Source of the DNA: an uncultured Spirochaetaceae bacterium
GTDB lineage: Bacteria; Spirochaetota; Spirochaetia; Sphaerochaetales; Sphaerochaetaceae
Direction of reading: 5' to 3'
Assembly (NCBI GenBank): GCA_944389025.1
Contig: CALXKU010000011.1
Location: 1-64,000 of the forward strand
DNA length: 64,000 bases
Under the pieces are notes generated by a model. It was not told the DNA's origin, ran no database searches, and worked only from the letters and a program-made list of their open reading frames with translations. The position numbers and the translations under genes are program-made. Of this stretch, positions 46,145-52,666 are shown one piece after another. The number at the start of each line of letters is the position of its first letter. The stretch's first letter is position 1.

Positions 46145-47116
46145 ATGAAAGCGGTTCTAATTGGAAGTGGATGGCGCTCAGCCTTCTATCTCAGAATTGC
46201 CAGCGCTCTTTCTTCTCTTCTTGAAATAGTATCTGTATATTCCTCATCTGAAGAGAGGGTGAAAGAGATGAGAAAAAAAGGACTTAACTGCCTCTCATCG
46301 CTCAGCGGTGCACTCTCTTTTACGCACGATGCGGTAATCGTTTCTACTGGAAAAGAGAACTTTTATTCCATTATGCTTGAGCTTGAAAGGAGAGGGGAGT
46401 TCATACTTTCAGAAACCTCATTCTTAAGCTTGGGGGAAAGAGAGCTTAAAAGCCTTGAGAATACCCATGGTGCGATAATGGAGCAGTATCCGTATGATCC
46501 GATCTTTGCCGCTGTTCTATCAGCCACATCAAGCCTTGGAAGTATTGATCAGCTCATGATCTCAGGGCTGCATAATCACCATTCTGCCGCACTTGCAAGA
46601 ATAGTTTTCTCTTTGAAAGATGAGAAGCCTGATGAAGTTCTTTCTCTCGACTTTCCGTCAAGTATTGTAAAAACCGGAGATAGGAGCGGTATCGTAAATG
46701 GCAAGGGAAAGGAGGATTATGTGAGACGGCTCAGAATACTGCGTTTTGGGAAGCGTCTTTTCATTCACGATTTCTCTTCAAACCAGTATCATAGCTATCT
46801 CATGAAAAAGAGCGTTGAGATTAGGGGAGAGAAGGGTATCCTTACCTTTGACGGCTTGAAAGTTACAGATGAGGATGGCTATCCTCTCTTTCTCCCTTTC
46901 TCTTTTCATAGGGATATCTCTACCTGGAATGGAAGCATGACACTTTCTCATATCAATCTCTCTGGAAAAAGGGTTTATACAAACCCGTTCTATCCTGTGA
47001 ATCTCAATGATGACGAGATTGGAATTGCCACAATAATTCAAAATATTGATAGCGGACTGCCCTATAGGAGTATAAGAGAGGGAATAGAAGATGCGAGGCT
47101 TGGCAAGCTTCTTTAG
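46145..47116 (+). CDS. Gfo/Idh/MocA-like oxidoreductase
   Basis: This 323-residue protein has a Rossmann start AVLIGSGWRSAFYLRIAS and the family order of NAD(P)-dependent sugar dehydrogenases: a STGKENFYSIMLELERRG stretch and EQYPYDPIF near the catalytic region. The usual EKP Lys-Pro motif reads SETSFLS, so the catalytic Lys of Gfo/Idh enzymes is not evident. GGGGAG precedes the ATG at 46145; the longer frame from 46064 overlaps the chrA promoter. It may act on a sugar acid with the next genes, or be a non-catalytic relative. Confidence 0.7.
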   Translation: MKAVLIGSGWRSAFYLRIASALSSLLEIVSVYSSSEERVKEMRKKGLNCLSSLSGALSFTHDAVIVSTGKENFYSIMLELERRGEFILSETSFLSLGERELKSLENTHGAIMEQYPYDPIFAAVLSATSSLGSIDQLMISGLHNHHSAALARIVFSLKDEKPDEVLSLDFPSSIVKTGDRSGIVNGKGKEDYVRRLRILRFGKRLFIHDFSSNQYHSYLMKKSVEIRGEKGILTFDGLKVTDEDGYPLFLPFSFHRDISTWNGSMTLSHINLSGKRVYTNPFYPVNLNDDEIGIATIIQNIDSGLPYRSIREGIEDARLGKLL

Positions 47117-47163
47117 ATATTTATTTATATATTAAGTAAATGTTTGATTTTATGCAAATTCTT

Positions 47164-47175
47164 GCAATCGATTGA
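47164..47175 (+). promoter_or_regulatory. upstream LacI-type operator half-match
   Basis: GCAATCGATTGA matches eleven of twelve bases of the core of the downstream palindrome. It lies just upstream of the -35, 67 bases centre to centre from the second operator, which would allow looping. Confidence 0.6.
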
Positions 47176-47183
47176 AATTTTCC

Positions 47184-47215
47184 TTGACAATTCTTTGAGA
47201 AGGGTGGATTATATT
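47184..47215 (+). promoter_or_regulatory. promoter of the sugar-acid operon
   Basis: A perfect -35 TTGACA (47184-47189) is followed by GGATTATATT (47206-47215) supplying a -10; GATTAT gives a 17-base spacer. Transcription would start near or within the downstream operator. Confidence 0.65.
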
Positions 47216-47227
47216 CATAGAAAAAGT

Positions 47228-47245
47228 TTTGCAATCGATTGCAAA
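47228..47245 (+). promoter_or_regulatory. LacI-family operator
   Basis: TTTGCAATCGATTGCAAA is a perfect 18-base palindrome with the central CG typical of LacI/PurR-family sites. It lies between the promoter and the yhcH ribosome binding site, a repressing position. Confidence 0.75.
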
Positions 47246-47258
47246 GATTGGAGGTACG

Positions 47259-47735
47259 ATGTTTCTTCACTCTCTTGATTCAATAGCTGATCTTTCCTTA
47301 TATCCGAAGGTGATACGCAAAGCGCTGGAATATCTCAAGAACACCGATTTCTCTTCGTTAGCAGATGGGGAATATGAGATTGATGGAAGGAAGGTGTATG
47401 CGAAGGTCTTTACGGTTGAAAGCCGGAAAGTGGAGGAGACGCATGCTGAATATCATGAAGAGTATATAGATATCCAGTATTGGATTTCCGGAGGAGAGAA
47501 GATGGGTTTCCTTGCCAGGAAAGACCGGGCCTATGATATCTATTCGGCAGAGTCTGATCTTTTCCTGCTTTCAAATCCTTTAGAAGGGGAAAGATTCATC
47601 GACTGCAGGGCAGGGGATTATATGATACTCTTTCCCTCTGACATTCACCGTCCTGCGGTTGAGGATGGATGCAATAAAAAATACAGGAAAGTTGTAATAA
47701 AAGTTAAGGTTTCAGCCTTAAGGGAGGAAAATTAA
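47259..47735 (+). CDS. YhcH/YjgK/YiaL family protein
   Basis: This 158-residue cupin-like protein of the YhcH/YjgK/YiaL family occurs in sialic acid and other sugar operons; it is a possible mutarotase or isomerase for sugar acids. Family blocks are ETHAEYHEEYIDIQYWISGGEKMGF, with metal-binding His and Glu, and FPSDIHRPAV. The ATG at 47259 follows GGAGGTACG. It is first in the operator-controlled operon and is followed without a gap by a cyclase gene. Confidence 0.9.
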   Translation: MFLHSLDSIADLSLYPKVIRKALEYLKNTDFSSLADGEYEIDGRKVYAKVFTVESRKVEETHAEYHEEYIDIQYWISGGEKMGFLARKDRAYDIYSAESDLFLLSNPLEGERFIDCRAGDYMILFPSDIHRPAVEDGCNKKYRKVVIKVKVSALREEN

Positions 47736-48422
47736 ATGGATGCAGTTTACAATCTCGGTTCGCTAAGAATCATTGACCTGACAAAGGTGCTCGATCCGAA
47801 GACGGAGACAAGGAGATGCCATCTCTATCGCTTCAATACTGGTGGTCCGATTCCAGATTTCCATACGATAATGGATCTGACAAGCCATCTTGGGACACAT
47901 TGCGAATGCCCGTATCATCATGATGATAACTGGCCAAGTGTAGCAGATCTTCCGCTCACGACATTTTTCGGAAGAGCTATCTACGTCAACATCGAGGCTG
48001 AACCGAACAGTTATATCACACCAGAGCTGTTAGATAAGTACTGTCTGCCAAAAATGAAGGATGACACTATCGTCATCATCGACAGCCCTCACAGGATCGC
48101 TCCTTTCACTGAAAAGACGAATACTGATGAGGATAAGAGGCTCTACGTCAACAGGGAGACGGCGGAATGGTTTAAAGCACATAAGGCGAAGTGTGTTGCT
48201 TTTGGAGACGGTGTCTCAATCGAGAGCAGCAATGATGATGTGAAACCTTTCCATGATGTTCTTCTTGCTGAGAATATCGTATTTCTTGAGGTGCTCAAGA
48301 ATCTCGATAAGCTTGAAAAAGATGTGTTCTTCATGAGCTATGCTCCGCTTCCAATTAAAGGGCTTGATTCATGTCCTGTCAGAGCATATGCGATAGAGGG
48401 GCTTTCAGAGTTCTCAGACTGA
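47736..48422 (+). CDS. cyclase family (kynurenine formamidase-like) metal hydrolase
   Basis: This 228-residue protein of the cyclase/formamidase-like superfamily has SHLGTHCECPYHH, corresponding to the metal site HxGTHxDxPxH with Glu in place of the usual Asp. DLTKVLDP near the start and the GDGVSIESS block also fit. With YhcH and the oxidoreductase it is likely part of uronate or sugar-acid breakdown, where a hydrolase opens a lactone or amide; the substrate is not shown. It shares the operator with the upstream gene. Confidence 0.85.
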   Translation: MDAVYNLGSLRIIDLTKVLDPKTETRRCHLYRFNTGGPIPDFHTIMDLTSHLGTHCECPYHHDDNWPSVADLPLTTFFGRAIYVNIEAEPNSYITPELLDKYCLPKMKDDTIVIIDSPHRIAPFTEKTNTDEDKRLYVNRETAEWFKAHKAKCVAFGDGVSIESSNDDVKPFHDVLLAENIVFLEVLKNLDKLEKDVFFMSYAPLPIKGLDSCPVRAYAIEGLSEFSD

Positions 48423-48443
48423 GTAAATCTTTCTGGATTCATA

Positions 48444-48471
48444 AGGCGGTGGAAACATCGCCTCTTTTTTT
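48444..48471 (+). terminator. terminator of the sugar-acid operon
   Basis: AGGCGGTG pairs with CATCGCCT (one G-U), loop GAAA, followed by CTTTTTTT. Confidence 0.85.
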
Positions 48472-48482
48472 AAAACAGCCAC

Positions 48483-48523
48483 AAGAAGTATATAAAACTG
48501 GTAAACCAGAAAGGAAACTTCTT
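48483..48523. repeat. nested inverted repeat
   Basis: AAGAAGT (48483-48489) and ACTTCTT (48517-48523) enclose an inner CTGGT-AA-ACCAG (48498-48509). A GGAA ribosome-binding-like element lies inside. An eight-codon frame (MAGKNYQM, 48524-48550) begins at the outer edge. It may be a regulatory hairpin or the relic of a lost gene start. The rest of the gap to 48775 shows nothing. Confidence 0.4.
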
Positions 48524-48775
48524 ATGGCCGGGAAGAATTACCAGATGTGATTGTATCATACTAAAAGCTTGTAAAAAAAGGGTAGAAACTGTCATCAGGT
48601 ACAATTTTCAAAAGAATCTGATTATAGACTGAGTTTAAGTTAAGCTTCACATCTGTAATTTTTATAGCTGCTCAATATTCAAAAAAATAGGGGTAAAAAG
48701 GAAAATCTTTATTTTAGGTATTTACAAAGGACGAATTATTAGCTATAAAGATAAAGCTTGTGATTAAGAGCATAC

Positions 48776-48848
48776 GGCAAGATAGCTCAGTAGGTAGAGC
48801 AACCGGCTCATATCCGGTCGGTCGGGGGTCCGAGTCCCTCTCTTGCTA
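48776..48848 (+). tRNA. tRNA-Met (CAT), elongator or Ile2 type
   Basis: This 73-base tRNA has acceptor GGCAAGA/TCTTGCT with a G-U first pair, D-arm GCTC/GAGC, anticodon arm ACCGG-CTCATAT-CCGGT with anticodon CAT, and T-stem GGGGG/CCCTC. The first pair is not the C-A mismatch of an initiator, so it is an elongator; a lysidine-modified Ile2 tRNA is also possible. The T-loop is TCCGAGT rather than TTCGAGT, which is unusual. CCA is not encoded. Confidence 0.85.
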
Positions 48849-48852
48849 TAGG

Positions 48853-48881
48853 TTCCGGTTTTAGTGGCCGGAATTTTTTTT
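48853..48881 (+). terminator. tRNA-Met terminator
   Basis: TTCCGG (48853-48858) pairs with CCGGAA (48868-48873), followed by eight T. Confidence 0.88.
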
Positions 48882-48885
48882 GCAT

Positions 48886-48912
48886 GAAAATGCCCGGGAT
48901 GCTGTCCCGGGC
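48886..48912 (-). terminator. gntP terminator
   Basis: GCCCGGGA and TCCCGGGC form eight GC-rich pairs around a five-base loop; on the - strand ATTTTCATG follows. It lies eight bases after the gntP stop. Confidence 0.75.
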
Positions 48913-48919
48913 GATATTC

Positions 48920-50293
48920 TTAGATAAGAATCAGAGTGAGTATGAAGGTGAATATGATACCTACGACACCCATGATTCCAGTGATGGCTGACTGTGTCTT
49001 ATAACCATCTTCCATCTTTATCTTTCCGAAGTTCGTTACAACCCAGAAATAGGAATCGTTAGCATGCGATACTGTCATCGCACCTGCTGCGATTGCCATG
49101 ACGGTGAGAACACCAGCCATCGGGGTGTTGAGCCCGAGGAGGTTCATCATGCTTCCCGGATCGGCGATGCTTCCCATGATACCGGCAGTCGTAGTGAGAG
49201 CGACAGTGGATGAGCCCTGTGCGGTCTTGAGGATAGCCGATACTATGAACGGGAAGAAGATTCCGATCGTAGCGAGCGTGGATGCATGTTCCTGCATGTA
49301 GGCGACGAAACCAGCCTCGCTTATGACCTTTCCAAGAACGCCACCAGCTGCGGTTACGAAGAGGATAGGTCCAACTACCTTGAGAGTCTCGTTCGTTATC
49401 TCATAGAACTTGCTTGTCGTCTTTGTGACAATCATGAGGATGACAGCGAAGATAACTCCGATGGTAAGCGCTATGATCGGTGTTCCGATGAAGTTAAGGA
49501 AGATATCGAGAGGTCCTGTCCATCCAGCCATGTCGGAGATTGAACCGAGAGCCATAGCGATGATTGGAACGATGATAGGTGCGAATGAGAGGAAGCCGCT
49601 TGGAAGTGTTCCAAAGCTCTTGAGAAGAGCCTGGTAACTTTCTTCGCTCTTATCCTGCAGGTCTTCTTCAGTCTTAACCTTCTTTCCGATATAGTTTGCA
49701 TAGAAGTAGGCAACGATGAGACATGGAATTGAGACTAAAGCGCCGATTCCGATTACCATGAGTAGATGCTCTCCGACTCCGAGCGTGCTTGCTGCTGCGA
49801 TCGGACCAGGTGTTGGTGGAATGAACACGTGGGAGGTGTATAAACCAGCGGAAAGACACATTGACATTGCTACTGATGAATAACCTGTCTTTTTCTGAAG
49901 TGAGCTTCTGATAGGATCAAGAATAACGAATCCGGAATCACAGAATACTGGAATGGATACGATCCAGCCCATGATCTCCATTGCGAGATCAGGATGTTTT
50001 TTGCCGACAATCTTTACTACGACTTCAGCAAGCTTAACAGCACCACCTGTCTTTTCAAGGATGGATCCGATAAGAGCTCCAAGAATGATTACGATACCGA
50101 TACTTGTGAATGTACCGGAGAAGCCGGAACCGATCATGTTAGGAATCGTCTGAAGTGGAATTCCTACGACTATCGCAAGGATGAGCGATACGCCCATAAG
50201 TGCGAGGAACGGGTGGATTTTCCACTTGGAGATTGCGACGATGATAACGATGATGGCAACGACCAACGAAATAAGTAAACCAACGCCAGACAT
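48920..50293 (-). CDS. gluconate:H+ symporter (GntP family)
   Basis: This 457-residue inner-membrane transporter of the GntP family imports gluconate or related sugar acids. About 12 to 14 hydrophobic segments are visible; family blocks include GSGFSGTFTSIGIVIILGALIG, IPVFCDSGFVILDP and TAQGSSTVALTTTAG. GGAGGC lies upstream of the ATG. It faces the sugar-acid operon across the tRNA, so its substrate may be handled by those enzymes; that link is inference. Confidence 0.93.
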   Translation of the reverse strand: MSGVGLLISLVVAIIVIIVAISKWKIHPFLALMGVSLILAIVVGIPLQTIPNMIGSGFSGTFTSIGIVIILGALIGSILEKTGGAVKLAEVVVKIVGKKHPDLAMEIMGWIVSIPVFCDSGFVILDPIRSSLQKKTGYSSVAMSMCLSAGLYTSHVFIPPTPGPIAAASTLGVGEHLLMVIGIGALVSIPCLIVAYFYANYIGKKVKTEEDLQDKSEESYQALLKSFGTLPSGFLSFAPIIVPIIAMALGSISDMAGWTGPLDIFLNFIGTPIIALTIGVIFAVILMIVTKTTSKFYEITNETLKVVGPILFVTAAGGVLGKVISEAGFVAYMQEHASTLATIGIFFPFIVSAILKTAQGSSTVALTTTAGIMGSIADPGSMMNLLGLNTPMAGVLTVMAIAAGAMTVSHANDSYFWVVTNFGKIKMEDGYKTQSAITGIMGVVGIIFTFILTLILI

Positions 50294-50409
50294 AAATGCC
50301 TCCTTTTTAGTACTTGCACATATTTTATGCCAGCGCTGATATGGAGTAAAGAAAAAAATATCTCAGTTATCTGTTCGGATGGTAATGAATATTTGCTTAT
50401 AGTCTACAA

Positions 50410-50922
50410 TCAGCTGATTAGCCGTGAATAGTTTTGCATGAAATTATTTTCAAGTCCATTTTTACAATTAGAACTCCTAACTTTGTTAATGGTGTTCATA
50501 TGGTGTTTAATCCTGAGCGGTATCACCGCTAGGCTCTTATCAAAACCTACATCGATGACAATCGCATCAAGGTCGTGCAGCACGGCATCGAACGCATGCT
50601 CTCTTTTTATGAAAGCCATCGCAGCGGAGGCTATGGCGTAAAGTATTTCCCTGTCGTACGGATCTTCTATCATACCTGTCATCTGCAGCAGTGTGTCTAT
50701 CTTAGCTAGAAGTTCCTTTCGTCCCAGTTTTTTTTCAGAATAAGAGTGCAAGGTCTCTTTCAGTTCATTAAGAGAGAGCGCGTCTGAGAACCGGCCTTCG
50801 ATATATGCCATGGGCTCCCTCATGAACTCAAAGAGGAAAAGCTCAGTTTCCTTATCGCTAAGGGCTTCAAGCTCCTCTTTTAGGATCATGAGTTTCTTCT
50901 TTTTGATATCACCATCTTCCAT
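50410..50922 (-). CDS. hypothetical protein, 170 residues
   Basis: I do not recognise this protein. It is helical and charged in its first 95 residues (MEDGDIKKKKLMILKEELEALSDKE and similar), then has a more hydrophobic stretch around AIASAAMAFIKRE and AVLHDLDAIVIDVGFD. A basic Asn/Ser-rich tail ends the frame. No signal peptide or membrane helix is evident. TATCTT lies six bases upstream of the ATG, matching the leaderless layout seen elsewhere. It is monocistronic. Confidence 0.5.
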   Translation of the reverse strand: MEDGDIKKKKLMILKEELEALSDKETELFLFEFMREPMAYIEGRFSDALSLNELKETLHSYSEKKLGRKELLAKIDTLLQMTGMIEDPYDREILYAIASAAMAFIKREHAFDAVLHDLDAIVIDVGFDKSLAVIPLRIKHHMNTINKVRSSNCKNGLENNFMQNYSRLIS

Positions 50923-51041
50923 ACTTAAAAGATAGCCCTGAAAAAAGCTTTCGTGGATGAAAAAACTGTGAATTTTTCTTGAACCGCGTTTTTCTCAGGG
51001 CTATTATCTTTCTCTGCAAACAGATAAACAGATGATGAATT

Positions 51042-51794
51042 TCAGATTACACTGTTTCTTAGAATACCTAGACCTTCAATCTCACATTCAATCACATCTC
51101 CGCTCTCCATCGCAGAGACCCCTTTGGGAGTGCCTGTGAGAATCACATCACCTTTCTCAAGTGTCATTACTGACGATAGATAGCTGATGAGATAGTCGAT
51201 TTTGAAGATGAGCATGCCCGTATTGCTTTTCTGCATTATCTTACCGTTAAGTCTGCTCTCGATATCGAGTACCTCCGGATTTACCTCGTCTGAGATGTAC
51301 GGGCCAAGAGGCATGAACGTGTCAAAACCTTTGCAAATTGTCCACTGTCCTCCTTTTTCCTGGAGGTCCCGTGCCGTGACATCATTTGCAATCGTATAGC
51401 CCAGAACATATGAGTAAGCATCCTCGATTTTTACGTTCTTCGCTTTCCTGCCGATTACTACGGCAAGCTCTGCCTCGTAATCAACTCTTTTTGAGAGGGC
51501 AGGGCGTACGATGTGCTCATCAGGCGAGAGTAGTGCGGAAGTAGGTTTTATGAAGACAACCGGTTTCTCCGGAGTTTCCATCTCAAGCTCTCCGATATGT
51601 GCTTTGTAGTTTAGTCCGATGCATAAGGCTTTTGACGGGGACACAGGGGAGAGGAGGCGAACATCATTCATCCCCAGCACTTCATCGCTTTCCTCAATGC
51701 CATCGAGGAAGTTCTTTCTAAGCACTTCAATACGATCGCCTTCAAGAAGGCCGTACCCGATTTTTCCATTTCTAAGAAATCTGATATACCTCAT
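51042..51794 (-). CDS. fumarylacetoacetate hydrolase (FAH) family enzyme
   Basis: This 250-residue FAH-superfamily enzyme includes acylpyruvases and dehydratases of sugar or aromatic breakdown. Metal-site Glu/Glu/Asp positions appear in DYEAELAVVIGRKAK and TIANDVTARDLQ. SKALCIGLNYKAH is the usual entry block and GDVILTGTPKGV the C-terminal one. Its ATG overlaps the preceding GNAT gene by ATGA. The substrate is unknown; acylpyruvate or oxaloacetate-type acids are likely given its size. Confidence 0.92.
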   Translation of the reverse strand: MRYIRFLRNGKIGYGLLEGDRIEVLRKNFLDGIEESDEVLGMNDVRLLSPVSPSKALCIGLNYKAHIGELEMETPEKPVVFIKPTSALLSPDEHIVRPALSKRVDYEAELAVVIGRKAKNVKIEDAYSYVLGYTIANDVTARDLQEKGGQWTICKGFDTFMPLGPYISDEVNPEVLDIESRLNGKIMQKSNTGMLIFKIDYLISYLSSVMTLEKGDVILTGTPKGVSAMESGDVIECEIEGLGILRNSVI

Positions 51795-52630
51795 TTCCCG
51801 AGTCTCCTCTTTATGACAGTGAAAGGACAGACATCGTAGAATCCCATGCCCTGATAGAGTCCCTTCACCTTGTTATCATTATAAAACAGATAAATCCTGT
51901 TTTCTTCCCTGTTCCTGTCAAAATAGTATCTTATTGCTCCAAGGATGTTTTCTCTCGCATATCCTTTTCTTCTCTCATTTGTTGCTGTAGCGACACTTGC
52001 GATGAGACCATTGTTGACGAAGAGTGCACTTACCGGTTTACATCTACAAAATACGGCAGATGCGAAGTGTTTTTCATCCCTCTCCCTGAATTTCCTCGCC
52101 ATGTCCTCATAGCTGTAGAAATTCCTGTATTCATCCGTCCCCTGATAAAGCTCAAAAAGATCATGATACTCCTCAAGAGAATCTAAAATGCGGGCTGGGC
52201 TCTCAATCGTTTTTTCCCCTCTCCTATATGCCATAAGGGTCTCGTATCGTCTCTCATCCGCATCAATACCGCTAAGTATTTTTCCCATCTTCTCTCCTGG
52301 GGCTATAAGCATCCTGAATGACATGTCCTCTAAAATAGTCCGGATTAATGGGTCAGGATTCTCTGTGTAGGATAGGCTGATGATAAGCCCTTTTAGGTTG
52401 GCGATATATGTCCCCTTGTATTCATATATGATGATATCATCCGCATCATTGAATGCATTGAGATAGGTGAGTATGAAGCGATTGTGCTCCTTTTTACTCT
52501 CAAGAATGTGTATGATTGAACTTATCTCACATGAATCTACTTTTCTGATCTTTTCCACAAAAAAGATTATATGCTTTTCCTCTTTGATGACAAAGAGGTG
52601 CAAGGCTGTTCCATGATTGAATGAAATCAA
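51791..52630 (-). CDS. GNAT-fold acetyltransferase, long form
   Basis: This protein of about 279 residues has a C-terminal GNAT core: ALFVNNGLIASVATATNERRKGYARENI contains the acetyl-CoA loop (RRKGYA), followed by IYLFYNDNKVKGLYQGMGF. The N-terminal half (1-150) is unlike common families. The true start is unclear: the annotated TTG overlaps a TATAAT that also serves metG, so translation may begin at a later TTG around residue 10. It is coupled to the FAH gene by ATGA. Confidence 0.75.
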   Translation of the reverse strand: MISFNHGTALHLFVIKEEKHIIFFVEKIRKVDSCEISSIIHILESKKEHNRFILTYLNAFNDADDIIIYEYKGTYIANLKGLIISLSYTENPDPLIRTILEDMSFRMLIAPGEKMGKILSGIDADERRYETLMAYRRGEKTIESPARILDSLEEYHDLFELYQGTDEYRNFYSYEDMARKFRERDEKHFASAVFCRCKPVSALFVNNGLIASVATATNERRKGYARENILGAIRYYFDRNREENRIYLFYNDNKVKGLYQGMGFYDVCPFTVIKRRLGK

Positions 52631-52631
52631 T

Positions 52632-52637
52632 TATAAT
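52632..52637 (+). promoter_or_regulatory. -10 element of metG, symmetric TTATAA
   Basis: TATAAT precedes metG by about 30 bases. The embedded TTATAA reads the same on both strands, so it could also serve the divergent GNAT gene. The -35 region is weak (TTCCAT). Confidence 0.45.
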
Positions 52638-52666
52638 GCTATGGAAAATCAAGAGAGGTGAGTGAA

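Noticed and set aside
50408-50419. Palindrome AATCAGCTGATT near the stop of the 170-residue gene
   Set aside because: It is short and overlaps a coding end, with no second copy found; kept only as a weak observation.
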